DNA of 64,000 bases from Actinomycetota bacterium (GTDB lineage: Bacteria > Actinomycetota > Actinomycetes > Mycobacteriales > HKI-0501). Positions 7,941 to 16,464 of the stretch are shown here, in pieces. Each line of letters begins with the position of its first letter. Within the stretch, counting starts at the first letter, position 1. The notes beneath the pieces are model-generated. The model did not search any database. It was given only the letters and a program-made list of their open reading frames with translations, and was not told where the DNA came from. The position numbers and the translations under genes were made by a program. The stretch covers positions 1 through 64,000 of the forward strand of contig JAVEDU010000098.1 in NCBI GenBank assembly GCA_030840805.1, given 5' to 3'.

Positions 7941-8963
7941 TCAGGACAGAGTCGCGGACTCGATCGGCTGTACAGCGCGGTAGTAGAGGTCGAGGCAGAG
8001 CAGGAGCTCGGTGCGAGCCACCCCGGTGAGGGTACGTATCTCCGTGTCGACGAGACGCATGACGTCCTCGGAGTTTCGGCACACGGCCTCGACGAAGATG
8101 TCGAACCGCCCCGCGCACGCGACCACATAGGTGACCGAGGACAGCCGGGTGAGCGTCTGGGCGAGGTCGTTGATCCGGTGACCCGGGGAGACCCGGATGC
8201 CGACCCAGACCTGCATGGTGAAACCGAGGCTGCGCGGGTTGGCGATCGCGGTGATCCGGATCGTCTTCTCGGCGAGCATGCGCGTGACGCGCTTGCGCAC
8301 CTGGGACTCCGAGATGCCGAGCTCGTCGCCGACGACGCCGAACGGCAGCCGCCCGTCCGCGCTCAGCTCGGCGACGATCCGCCGGTCGGTGGCGTCCAGC
8401 GTCGGACGGGCCGTCGCGACGCCGTTCTCGCCCTTCTCCTGCGCCACGTCCCAGACCGGCTCCTGGTAGTGGAGCTGGAGGTACGGGAAGACCTCGGCGG
8501 ACCGGACGCCGGGCGCGCGGACGAACGAGGAGTCCACCACGCTGAGCAGCTCGTCGGTGTCCCGGCAGAGGACCTCGACCAGACCGTCGTACCGCCCGGT
8601 GGTGATCACCGCGTAGTCCACCGAGGGAAGCTCCACGATGGACTCGATCAGCGGCCGGATGCCGCGTGCACCATCCACATTGATCCCGATGAGGGCCGCG
8701 ACGGTGTAGCCGAGGACGGCCGGGTCGGCCACCGTCGTGATCTGGATGACGCGGCTCTCGAGCAGCTCGTTCACCCGGCGGCGGATCGTCTTCTCCGGCA
8801 CGCCCAGCTCGCGGGAGATCGCCGCGAACGACTGCCGGCCGTCGAGCTGGAGCATCCGGATCAGGGCACGGTCGAGCTCGGAGAGCTCGACCTCGCCGTT
8901 GTCGGCCCCGGCCGGGAACGAGGCGTGCAGGAAGCCGGAGACGACGTTGTCCGGACCGCGCAT
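7941..8963 (-). CDS. Double Lrp/AsnC-type transcriptional regulator
   Basis: About 340 residues containing two complete Lrp/AsnC modules in tandem. The first has helix-turn-helix LSELDRALIRMLQLDGRQSF with EKTIRRRVNELLES, then a RAM-like domain with GINVDGARG and YAVITTGRYDGLVEV. The second repeats the plan with LDATDRRIVAELSADGRLPF, then VWVGIRVSPGH and VVACAGRFDIFVEAV. Ordinary family members are about 150 residues with one module; such duplications exist in actinobacteria. The fused dimer could read asymmetric half-sites or two ligands. The start is uncertain: ATG at 8963 is chosen, with an alternative GTG at 9014. It lies between the amidohydrolase and the oxidoreductase and probably regulates this operon. 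Confidence 0.87.
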   Translation of the reverse strand: MRGPDNVVSGFLHASFPAGADNGEVELSELDRALIRMLQLDGRQSFAAISRELGVPEKTIRRRVNELLESRVIQITTVADPAVLGYTVAALIGINVDGARGIRPLIESIVELPSVDYAVITTGRYDGLVEVLCRDTDELLSVVDSSFVRAPGVRSAEVFPYLQLHYQEPVWDVAQEKGENGVATARPTLDATDRRIVAELSADGRLPFGVVGDELGISESQVRKRVTRMLAEKTIRITAIANPRSLGFTMQVWVGIRVSPGHRINDLAQTLTRLSSVTYVVACAGRFDIFVEAVCRNSEDVMRLVDTEIRTLTGVARTELLLCLDLYYRAVQPIESATLS

Positions 8964-9006
8964 GGCAGCCAAGATAGCCGGTTGATTGCTCCGGCCGTTC
9001 CGGGAA

Positions 9007-10680
9007 TCAAGCACCGGAACGGCCGGGCGTCTGTGGCGTCCTTTCGTGGACGAGCCGACCGGCCAGGAACACGGCGTCCACCCTCACGTCGAGCAGCTCG
9101 TCGTCGGTACAGGCGAAGGGGTCGCGGTCGAGCACGATGACGTCGGCCAGCTTGCCGGGTTCCAGCGAGCCGTACACATGCTCCTCACCCAGCGTGCGCG
9201 CGGCATTGCCGGTGTGCATCCGGAGCGCCTCGGTGAGCGTGATCCGCTGCTCGGCGTCGAGGGTCTCGCCGAGGAAGGACTCCCGGCGCAGGCAGCACCA
9301 GATGCTGAAGAACGGGTTGGTGGCCCGCTCCTCGGAGCCGATCCACACGTCGGAGCTGCCGGTGATGGCCCAGCCCTCGTCGATCAGCTGCCGGAACGGG
9401 AACCGGCCGAGGCGGCCGTAGTCCCCGAGGTAGGTGGGGAAGAAGTCGCCGAACGTGTAGAGGAAGACCGGCTGCGGGACCGGGATGATCCCGGCCTGCC
9501 GCCACAGCGCCGTCGCGGCGGCGTCGGGGAGGAAGTTGCCGGCGTGCTCGACGCGGGGCGCGGGGGCACCGGCCGGGGCGCCGCCGGCGGCGATGATCGC
9601 CTCGCAGACCTCCTCCTGCGCGCGGTCGCCGTTGGCGTGGATCGCGAGCTGGAGACCGGCGGCCGCGGTCTTGGCCAGCGCCTCGCCGATCTGGTCGCTC
9701 GACAGGGCCACCTCACCGCAGTGGTGGTGTCCGTCGTGGACATACGGCTGCTTCACCGCGGCGCTCGCGGCGGAGTACCCGCCGTCGGAGAACATCTTCA
9801 CGCCGTGGATCTTGATGAGGTTCTCGGGTGAGGCGAAGTTCGACCACTCGGCGTGCGTGCACGCCTCGTCCAGGCTGACCGTGCCGGGAGCCCAGAGGTA
9901 GATGCGCAGCCGGGCGCCGAGCTCGCCGCCCGAGTGCAGGCGGTCCATCTCGCGGAGGCCCTCGGTGGTCTCCGAGATCTCGCCGATCGTGGTGACGCCG
10001 TTCGCGGTGAACAGGTCCCGCACGCCCTCGCGGATCGCGGTGCGCAGTCCCTCGCCGGACAGCTTCGGCAGCGGCAGGAGGTTGTCCATCTCCTTCACGA
10101 CGCCGGTCGGCTCGCCGCGCTCGTCGCGGACGACGGTCGGCATGCCGGTGATGCTGTAGTCGGCCTCGCGGTAGTCGTTGTCGATGCCCGCGAGCGCCAT
10201 CGCCTTCGAGTTGAGAACGCTGACGTGGCCGCCGGCGCGGACGACGATCGCGATTTCGGTACTGACCGTGTCGAGCTCGGCGCGGGTGGGCAGGCGCTTC
10301 TCGGCGAGCTTCTGGTCGAAGAACAGGTTCGCCTGGCCGACCAGCCAGCCGTCCGTGGCCGAGCCCAGGTTGTCCCGCAGCGTGTCCAGCACGTCGGCCA
10401 CACGGCCGCAGCGGGGGGCCCGGCAGTCGACGGTCTGGTACGTGGTCCGCGCCGCGACCTCCATGTGCGCGTGCACGTCGACGAAGCCCGGCATGATCGG
10501 CGCGTCGCCGACGTCGCGGAGCTCGGTGTCCGGTCCGACGTACCGCTCGGCCTCCTCCCGGGGCCCGGTGCCGACGATCACGCCGTCGCGCACCGCGACG
10601 AAGCCCGGCGTCACCGGGTCGTCCTCGGTCAGCCAGATCACCCGGTTCGAGACCAGGACCAGGTCGGCGGTGCTCGGCAT
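9007..10680 (-). CDS. YtcJ-like amidohydrolase (Amidohydro_3 family)
   Basis: A 557-residue metal-dependent amidohydrolase. The N-terminal beta-sandwich is followed by the first metal motif VDVHAHME (His70, His72). Further ligand regions are IHANGDRAQEE, RVEHAGNFLP and a late Asp in ITGSSDVWIGSEE. The C-terminal composite domain ends GSLEPGKLADVIVLDRDPF, typical of YtcJ/exoenzyme-regulatory-type hydrolases that deacylate N-acyl compounds or open cyclic amides. The ATG follows GGGGAGTGA, five bases after the cupin stop, so the pair is translationally close. No signal peptide is seen. The substrate is unknown; the neighbourhood suggests a nitrogen-containing organic compound. Confidence 0.88.
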   Translation of the reverse strand: MPSTADLVLVSNRVIWLTEDDPVTPGFVAVRDGVIVGTGPREEAERYVGPDTELRDVGDAPIMPGFVDVHAHMEVAARTTYQTVDCRAPRCGRVADVLDTLRDNLGSATDGWLVGQANLFFDQKLAEKRLPTRAELDTVSTEIAIVVRAGGHVSVLNSKAMALAGIDNDYREADYSITGMPTVVRDERGEPTGVVKEMDNLLPLPKLSGEGLRTAIREGVRDLFTANGVTTIGEISETTEGLREMDRLHSGGELGARLRIYLWAPGTVSLDEACTHAEWSNFASPENLIKIHGVKMFSDGGYSAASAAVKQPYVHDGHHHCGEVALSSDQIGEALAKTAAAGLQLAIHANGDRAQEEVCEAIIAAGGAPAGAPAPRVEHAGNFLPDAAATALWRQAGIIPVPQPVFLYTFGDFFPTYLGDYGRLGRFPFRQLIDEGWAITGSSDVWIGSEERATNPFFSIWCCLRRESFLGETLDAEQRITLTEALRMHTGNAARTLGEEHVYGSLEPGKLADVIVLDRDPFACTDDELLDVRVDAVFLAGRLVHERTPQTPGRSGA

Positions 10681-10685
10681 CGACG

Positions 10686-11027
10686 TCACTCCCCGTCTCG
10701 CACGATCGCGAAGGTCTTCCTGATGGTCTCGGTGATGCGCCAGCGGCCGGTCCAGCCGTCCGGGAAGAACACCGCGTCGCCGGTGCGGACGGTGCGCGTC
10801 ACGCCGTCGTCGCCGATCAGCTCGGCGGCACCCGCGAGGATCTGGGAGTACTCCACGTAGCCGCGGTGGTCGGAACGGAACTCTCCCGGCGTGCAGGTCC
10901 ACAGGCCCAGCTGGTGTCGCCCGTCGTCGTACACCGCGTGCAGCGCCGCCTCCGGGCTTCCGGAGACCGCCGTCGCGACCGGCACGGGATCGGGCAGTAC
11001 GGCATCGAGGCTGTTCTGTACGAGCAT
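10686..11027 (-). CDS. Small cupin (Cupin_3 type)
   Basis: A 113-residue single-domain cupin. The core EYSQILAGAAELIGDDGVT, then VRTGDAVFFPDGWTGRWRI, matches the Cupin_3 pattern of (S)-ureidoglycine-aminohydrolase-like and DUF861 proteins, in which PxGW replaces the second histidine motif. Metal binding may therefore be weak or absent. The start has GGAGGG five bases upstream. As first gene of the operon it may be an enzyme of the same pathway as the amidohydrolase, or a small sensor. The name of the reaction cannot be given. Confidence 0.83.
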   Translation of the reverse strand: MLVQNSLDAVLPDPVPVATAVSGSPEAALHAVYDDGRHQLGLWTCTPGEFRSDHRGYVEYSQILAGAAELIGDDGVTRTVRTGDAVFFPDGWTGRWRITETIRKTFAIVRDGE

Positions 11028-11092
11028 GAAGGCCCTCCGGTGTGTCCGGCGACACGGGGCGACGGTTCACGCCCCGAAGTGCGGTTCACAGG

Positions 11093-11121
11093 ACGGTAAC
11101 CAGCCTGTAGCAGCCAGTCAA
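11093..11121 (-). promoter_or_regulatory. Housekeeping-type promoter for the cupin operon
   Basis: On the minus strand TTGACT (11121-11116) is followed after 17 bases by TACCGT (11098-11093), a good match to TTGACA and TAnnnT. The cupin start codon is about 60 bases further on. It sits back-to-back with the rightward promoter in the same 347-base gap. Confidence 0.6.
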
Positions 11122-11260
11122 TGACGGAATCTACCGCCGTCAAGCCGAAACTCGGGGGATTTGACCGGTACGTGCGCAATTTGGGCCGCTTTGCCTCCGA
11201 AAGTCGAGCCGATCGTCCGAGATACAGCCGTACGGACGACTACAACGACGGATTCCACCC

Positions 11261-11290
11261 TTGACAGTGATCCTCGTGACTGTTTACGGT
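11261..11290 (+). promoter_or_regulatory. Housekeeping-type promoter for the monooxygenase/ABC operon
   Basis: A perfect TTGACA at 11261-11266 is followed after 18 bases by TACGGT (11285-11290, fitting TAnnnT). Transcription would start about 75 bases before the monooxygenase ATG. Between them are a TGCAAC-type near-repeat (around 11332-11350) and other short repeats that could bind a regulator. Confidence 0.6.
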
Positions 11291-11374
11291 CCTCCACGTC
11301 AGATCGTTGAGTGACGGCGGTCTCACCTAATGCAACATCTACTGTGCAACTGTGGTCCCGTGGGAGGGCGTTTC

Positions 11375-12526
11375 ATGCCATCTGGAGTGCGTCATGCAGA
11401 GATCGCCGGCGGCGGCCTCGGTGGGTTGACCGTCGCGACGGCGCTGGCCCAGCGTGGTTGGAGCGTCCGTGTCCACGAGCGCGGCTCGGAGCTGCGCGAG
11501 ATCGGCGCAGGCATCTTCATGTGGGAGAACGCGGTTCGCGTCCTCGAGCACATCGGTGCCTTCGACGAGGCGCTGCACCGCGCCGAGCGCATCGAGAGCT
11601 GGCGGCTGTTCGACGAGCGCCAGCGCCCCATCCAGGACGACTGGATGAAGTCGGACGACGTCCGCCTCTACACCGTGCTGCGCACCGACCTCCACCGCGC
11701 GCTCGGCAACGCCGCCAAGCGCGCCGGCGTCGAGATCGTGACGAGCTCGATGGTCGCGGGGGCGTCCGAGGACGGCGAGATCTTCTTCGAGAACGGCACC
11801 TCGGCCAAGGCCGACCTGATCATCGGCGCGGACGGCGTCGGTTCGGCGGTCCGCAACTCCGTCGGCCTGAACATCGTGGTCCGCGACCTGATGGACGGCT
11901 GCAGCCGGCACCTCGTCCCGCGGCTCTCGCAGGACCCGGTGAACAACGCGCTGGAGTACTGGAACGGCGGCCGCAGGGTCGGCATCACGCCGGTCTCCGA
12001 CGAGCAGGTCTACATCTACACCTGCTGCCCGTCGACCGACGTCGTCGGCCGCGAGAAGCCCTTCAACGTGGAGTCGTGGAGCGAGTCGTTCCCGCACCTG
12101 CGCCACTTCTTCAGCCGCATCCCGAACGTGTCCCGCTGGGCGTCCTTCTCGGACGTCCGCTGCCACGGCTGGGTCAAGGGCCGCGTCGCCCTCGTCGGTG
12201 ACGCCGCCAGCGCGATGTCCCCCAACCTCGGCCAGGCGGCCTGCCTCGCGATGACCAACGGGTACGCGCTGGGCATGATGCTCGAGGGCGTGGAGGACAT
12301 CCCCGCCGGTCTCCTCGGCTGGGAGGCCCGGCAGCGACCGGTCACCGACGCCACCCAGAAGTACTCCCGCCTCTACGGCAAGGTCGGCACCCGCTGGCCC
12401 CGGGCCCTCACCGACCTCCGGTCGGCCGTGGTCTGGGCCGCCGGCAAGTCGAAGCCGTGGCAGGCGAAGGTCAACGTCGCCGCTCACGTCGGCGCCGAGC
12501 TCGTCGGCAAGAAGCGCAGCAACTGA
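11375..12526 (+). CDS. FAD-dependent aromatic-type monooxygenase
   Basis: A 383-residue class A flavoprotein monooxygenase (p-hydroxybenzoate/salicylate hydroxylase group). It shows the dinucleotide motif IAGGGLGGLTVATALA near residue 10, a central IIGADGVGSAVR (the DG motif for FAD and NAD(P)H), and GDAASAMSPNLGQAACLAM near residue 275, the second FAD ribose contact. It would hydroxylate an aromatic or heterocyclic substrate using NAD(P)H and O2. MPSG is chosen over an ATG 15 codons earlier because GGGAGGG lies at the right distance. It heads a rightward operon with an ABC importer, so the substrate is probably imported by it. Identity of the substrate is open. Confidence 0.87.
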   Translation: MPSGVRHAEIAGGGLGGLTVATALAQRGWSVRVHERGSELREIGAGIFMWENAVRVLEHIGAFDEALHRAERIESWRLFDERQRPIQDDWMKSDDVRLYTVLRTDLHRALGNAAKRAGVEIVTSSMVAGASEDGEIFFENGTSAKADLIIGADGVGSAVRNSVGLNIVVRDLMDGCSRHLVPRLSQDPVNNALEYWNGGRRVGITPVSDEQVYIYTCCPSTDVVGREKPFNVESWSESFPHLRHFFSRIPNVSRWASFSDVRCHGWVKGRVALVGDAASAMSPNLGQAACLAMTNGYALGMMLEGVEDIPAGLLGWEARQRPVTDATQKYSRLYGKVGTRWPRALTDLRSAVVWAAGKSKPWQAKVNVAAHVGAELVGKKRSN

Positions 12527-12572
12527 TCGTCCTCAGACCTACTCCTGTACGACCGATCAAACGGAGATGACC

Positions 12573-13790
12573 ATGCCGAGAGGTAAGGCGACGGCAGCGG
12601 CAGCGCTGCTGGCCGCGGCCACGCTCCTGCTCTCTGCCTGCGGTTCGGGCAGCGACAGCGGTGGCAGCAGCAAGTACGACCCCAACAAGCCCATCCCGGG
12701 TTCGACCGAGGGCACCTTCAAGGCGTCCGCGGACGAGGTCCGCGCGGGCCTGAAGAAGGACGCCTGGTGGTACCCCACCCTCTTCGTCGACTGCAAGGAC
12801 GCGAAGACGGACAAGAAGGGCTGTAACGGCGAGCGGACGGAGGGCGTCTACAACGCCATCCCGAAGGACCTCGTCTCGAAGAACTGGAAGATCTGCTTCG
12901 CGGTCCCGCACGTCTCCGACCCGTACTGGGTCGCGGCGGACTTCGGCGCGGTGACCGAGGCCAAGCGCCTCGGCGTCACCCTCGACGTCTACGAGGCCGG
13001 CGGCTACACCGAGCTGTCCAAGCAGCTCAACCAGATCGACGACTGCGTCGCCGGTGGGGCCGAGGCCATCGTGATCGGGGCCATCAGCTTCGACGGTCTC
13101 GACGCCAAGGTGAAGGAGCTCACCGACCTGGGCATCGTCGTCATCGACGGCCTGAACGGCATCTCGAGCGAGAAGGTCAGCGCCCGCGCCGTCCTCAACT
13201 GGCGTGAGATGGGTGCCGCGGCCGGTGACTACCTCGCCAAGAAGGGCGCCACGAACAACGTCGCCTGGTTCCCCGGCCCGCCCGGGGCAGGCTGGGCCGA
13301 GGACGCGAACAGCGGCCTCAAGGACGCCCTGAAGGGCAGCAAGTCGACGGTATCCGCGACCAAGTACGGCGACACCTCCAAGGAAGTGCAGCTCAAGCTG
13401 CTGGAGGACACCCTCCAGGCCGACCCGAACGTGAACGTCATCGTCGGCACCGCCGTGACCGCCGAGGCCGCCGTCGCCGGTGGGTACGCGGGTAAGAAGC
13501 AGATCATCGCCGACTACCTGATCCCCTCGACGTACGCCGAGATCAAGAAGGGCACCGTCACCTGCGGTGTCTCGGACCAGCCGGTCATCCAGGCCCGGAT
13601 GGCGATCGACATGGCCGTCCGCCTGCTGGAGAAGATCCCGCTGGACGACAAGATGGGTCGCGCCTTCCCGGCGCCGATCCTGGTGTGCGGTCCCGGTGCG
13701 GGCGCCGACGCGAACATCGACTCCTTCATCCCGGAGACGACCTTCGCGACGACGGGCTTCAAGCCGGTCTTCAGCGTCAGCGGTAAGTGA
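12573..13790 (+). CDS. Sugar-type ABC transporter substrate-binding lipoprotein (TorT-like)
   Basis: About 405 residues of a periplasmic-binding-protein type I fold on a lipoprotein anchor. The leader has a hydrophobic stretch and the lipobox LSAC, giving an acylated Cys on the outer face of the membrane. The mature part contains KICFAVPHVSDPYWVAADFGA, AEAIVIGAISFDGLD and MAIDMAVRLLEKIP, as in TorT and ribose-binding-like proteins. An insert with paired Cys (FVDCKDAKTDKKGCNG) near residue 75 is unusual. The second of two close ATGs is better spaced from GGAG. It lies immediately upstream of the ATPase and permease. The ligand is unknown; the adjacent catabolic enzymes argue for an aromatic or amide compound as much as a sugar. 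Confidence 0.88.
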   Translation: MPRGKATAAAALLAAATLLLSACGSGSDSGGSSKYDPNKPIPGSTEGTFKASADEVRAGLKKDAWWYPTLFVDCKDAKTDKKGCNGERTEGVYNAIPKDLVSKNWKICFAVPHVSDPYWVAADFGAVTEAKRLGVTLDVYEAGGYTELSKQLNQIDDCVAGGAEAIVIGAISFDGLDAKVKELTDLGIVVIDGLNGISSEKVSARAVLNWREMGAAAGDYLAKKGATNNVAWFPGPPGAGWAEDANSGLKDALKGSKSTVSATKYGDTSKEVQLKLLEDTLQADPNVNVIVGTAVTAEAAVAGGYAGKKQIIADYLIPSTYAEIKKGTVTCGVSDQPVIQARMAIDMAVRLLEKIPLDDKMGRAFPAPILVCGPGAGADANIDSFIPETTFATTGFKPVFSVSGK

Positions 13791-13809
13791 GTTCGGGAGA
13801 ATCTGACAG

Positions 13810-15351
13810 ATGAACACTCACGAGGAGGGCGTGGTTCTCCGCGCCGAACGGATCACCAAGCGGTACTCGGGGGTCAAGGCACTCGACAGCGTGTCGTTCG
13901 ACCTCCGGCGGGGCGAGATCCACGCCCTCCTCGGTGAGAACGGCGCGGGGAAGTCGACGCTGATCAAGTCGATCTCCGGGTCGGTACGACCGGACGAGGG
14001 CGAGATTTTCATCGATGGGAAGAGCGTCGGGGCGCTGACCCCGACGACCGCGGCGTCGCACGGCGTCGGCACGGTCTTCCAGGAGATGAGCCTGGTCAAG
14101 CACCTGTCCATCGCCGAGAACATCTACCTCGCCCGGGAGCAGCGCCGGGGCGGGCTGCTCAACAAGGGCTCGATGCTCGCCGGCGCCCGTGACGCGCTGG
14201 ACCGGGTGGGCATGACGATCGACCCGCGGACGAAGGTCGGCGGGCTCTCCCGGGCGCAGATGCAGCTCGTGGAGATCGCCCGGGTCCTGCACTGGGACTC
14301 GGCGATCCTGATCCTGGACGAGCCGACGGCGTCGCTGAGCCTCGGCGAGTCCCGCAAGCTGTTCGAGCTGCTGCACGGCCTGCGCGACCGGGGCATCGGG
14401 ATCATCTACATCAGCCACCGCCTCGCCGAGATCAAGGAGATGGCGGACCGCGTCACCGTGCTCCGGGACGGCCAGAAGATCGGCACGATCCCGGTCGAGG
14501 GCGTCACCGACGACACGCTCGTCGAGATGATGTCCGGCCGCACGCTGGAGAAGCTGTACCCGCGGATCGACGCGAACCCGGGCAAGGTCCGCCTGCGGGT
14601 CGACGGGCTCAGCAACGGGCTCCTCAAGGATGTCTCCTTCGAGGTGCGCGCCGGCGAGATCGTCGGGCTCGCGGGGCTGGTCGGGTCCGGGAAGTCGGAG
14701 ATCGGCCGGGCCTGCTTCGGTCTCGAGGCGTTGGACTCCGGCACGGTGGAGATCGACGGCAAGACCGTCGCGAAGCCGAACCCGAAGAAGGCCATGCGGC
14801 ACGGGATGATCTACTACCCGGCCGACCGGCACGTCGAGGGCCTGGTCACGACCGCGACGCTGCGCGACAACATCACGCTCCCGTCGATCGCGCTCGGCTC
14901 CACGGCCCGCGCCGGGATCGTGAACCGGAAGGCCGGCACCGCGTTGACGAACCGCGTGGTGGAGGCCCTGTCCGTCAAGCCCGCCGACCCGGGACGCCAG
15001 ATCCTCGGGTTCTCCGGCGGCAACCAGCAGAAGGCGCTGCTCGCGCGGTCCTTCGCCCGGAACTTCCCGGTCCACGTCTTCGACGAGCCGACCGTCGGCA
15101 TCGACATCGGCGCCAAGGCGGACGTCTACAACCACATGAACCGGCTGTGCGAAGAGGGTGCCGCGGTGGTGCTCATCTCGTCCGACACCGAGGAGATCCT
15201 CGGCATGTCGCATCGGATCTACGCAGTGCGTGAGGGGCAGGTCGTCGCCGACCTGCGCGGTGACGACGTCACCGAGGAAAACGTCGTCCGCGCGTTCTTC
15301 GGCTCGCGCGAGGTATCTGTCACTTCAGGGGAGATGAACCGTGACGCTTGA
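13810..15351 (+). CDS. Ribose/xylose-type ABC transporter ATPase (two ATPase domains)
   Basis: A 513-residue RbsA/XylG-type protein with two tandem ATPase domains. Domain 1 has Walker A GENGAGKST near residue 42, signature LSRAQMQL (a variant of LSGGQ) and Walker B ILILDEPTAS. Domain 2 has the degenerate P-loop GLVGSGKSE, signature FSGGNQQKALLAR and VFDEPTVGIDIGAK, as is usual for this family where the second site is altered. It energises import by the adjacent permease and binding protein. Its end overlaps the permease start by 11 bases, showing translational coupling. Confidence 0.95.
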   Translation: MNTHEEGVVLRAERITKRYSGVKALDSVSFDLRRGEIHALLGENGAGKSTLIKSISGSVRPDEGEIFIDGKSVGALTPTTAASHGVGTVFQEMSLVKHLSIAENIYLAREQRRGGLLNKGSMLAGARDALDRVGMTIDPRTKVGGLSRAQMQLVEIARVLHWDSAILILDEPTASLSLGESRKLFELLHGLRDRGIGIIYISHRLAEIKEMADRVTVLRDGQKIGTIPVEGVTDDTLVEMMSGRTLEKLYPRIDANPGKVRLRVDGLSNGLLKDVSFEVRAGEIVGLAGLVGSGKSEIGRACFGLEALDSGTVEIDGKTVAKPNPKKAMRHGMIYYPADRHVEGLVTTATLRDNITLPSIALGSTARAGIVNRKAGTALTNRVVEALSVKPADPGRQILGFSGGNQQKALLARSFARNFPVHVFDEPTVGIDIGAKADVYNHMNRLCEEGAAVVLISSDTEEILGMSHRIYAVREGQVVADLRGDDVTEENVVRAFFGSREVSVTSGEMNRDA

Positions 15352-16366
15352 CATGGACACGCGGTCGGCCGAGTCGGCCGGCACCGCGGGCACCAACTCG
15401 AACCCGGCGAAGGAGTCGGGCGGGGCCCGGTTCGTCGCCGGTCTGCTGCGGGTCGGCCTGCTCCCGGTGCTGCTGGTCGCCGGCCTGGCCTACTTCTCCT
15501 TGATGTCGGACAACTTCTTCCAGGAGCGGAACGCCACCAACATCGGCCGGCAGCTCTCGTTCCTGCTGATCGTCACGATGGCCCAGATGCTGGTGCTGCT
15601 GACCGCCGAGATCGACATGTCGGTGGGCTTCACGATCGCGCTGACCAGCGTGGTCTCCTCGAAGATGATGGTGGACCACGGCGTCCTGGTCGGCATCCTG
15701 GCCGGGCTGGCGGTCGGCCTGGTGATCGGCCTGATCAACGGCGTGATCGTGGCGCGGTTCCGGGTGCCGTCCTTCATCGTCACGATCGGCATGGGGTCGA
15801 TCGCGTTCGGCCTGGCGCTGCAGATCTCGAGCGGCAGCCCGATCAGCGGCCTGCCGGAGTCGTTCACCAGCGCGCTGGGCAACTCCAACCTCGGCATCGT
15901 GCCGGTGTCGCTGCTCATCGCCCTGGGCGTGTTCGCGGTGCTGTACCTGGTGCTGAACTGGACGACCCTCGGCCGGTACTTCTACGCGGTCGGCGGCGGC
16001 GAGAACGCGGCACGCCTCGTCGGCGTCCCGGTGTTCCGCACCAAGGTGCTCGCGTTCGTGCTCTGCAGCGTGCTCACCTCGCTGGCCGGCATCCTGCTCA
16101 CCGCCCGGGTGTCCTCCGGCGAGCCCAACCTGGGCGGCGACCTGCTGATCATGTCGATCGCTGCCGCGGTGCTCGGTGGCACCTCGTTCTTCGGTGGCGA
16201 GGGCCGGCTCGGGCTGGTGGCGGTCGGCGCGCTGTTCCTGGTCGTGCTGAACAACGGCATGAACCTGATCCGGGTGTCGAGCTACACGCAGGGCATCGTC
16301 CTCGGTGTGCTGCTCGTCACCGCCGTGGTGATCGACCGGCTGCGGAGCGGCGCCGGGGCAAGATAG
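15341..16366 (+). CDS. Ribose-type ABC transporter permease
   Basis: A 341-residue RbsC-like inner-membrane permease (BPD_transp_2). After about 30 polar residues come many hydrophobic helices, including LLPVLLVAGLAYFSLM and LAGILLTARVSSGEPNLGGD. The latter with IAAAVLGGTSFFGGEGRLG is the cytoplasmic loop that contacts the ATPase. A conserved NGVIVARFRVPSFIVTIGM segment is also present. It starts with GTG inside the 3' end of the ATPase gene. A homodimer of it would form the channel. Confidence 0.94.
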   Translation: MTLDMDTRSAESAGTAGTNSNPAKESGGARFVAGLLRVGLLPVLLVAGLAYFSLMSDNFFQERNATNIGRQLSFLLIVTMAQMLVLLTAEIDMSVGFTIALTSVVSSKMMVDHGVLVGILAGLAVGLVIGLINGVIVARFRVPSFIVTIGMGSIAFGLALQISSGSPISGLPESFTSALGNSNLGIVPVSLLIALGVFAVLYLVLNWTTLGRYFYAVGGGENAARLVGVPVFRTKVLAFVLCSVLTSLAGILLTARVSSGEPNLGGDLLIMSIAAAVLGGTSFFGGEGRLGLVAVGALFLVVLNNGMNLIRVSSYTQGIVLGVLLVTAVVIDRLRSGAGAR

Positions 16367-16464
16367 GCCCGCGGGGCCGGTGGCGCCCCGCCCCCGTACG
16401 CACGGCCGGGCCGGATCCCCCTCTGGCCTGGCCGTGCCCCCCGTTCTCCAGGAAGAGGCTGTTG

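Noticed and set aside
5465-8029. Very long plus-strand open frame opposite the molybdopterin oxidoreductase (about 850 codons)
   Set aside because: Its translation is low-complexity Arg/Gly/Val/Asp-rich with no domain motifs, and its third-base pattern is that of an antisense shadow in high-GC DNA.
11339-12487. Long minus-strand frame opposite the FAD monooxygenase
   Set aside because: Antisense shadow; the plus strand carries clear FAD motifs, a ribosome site and a promoter.
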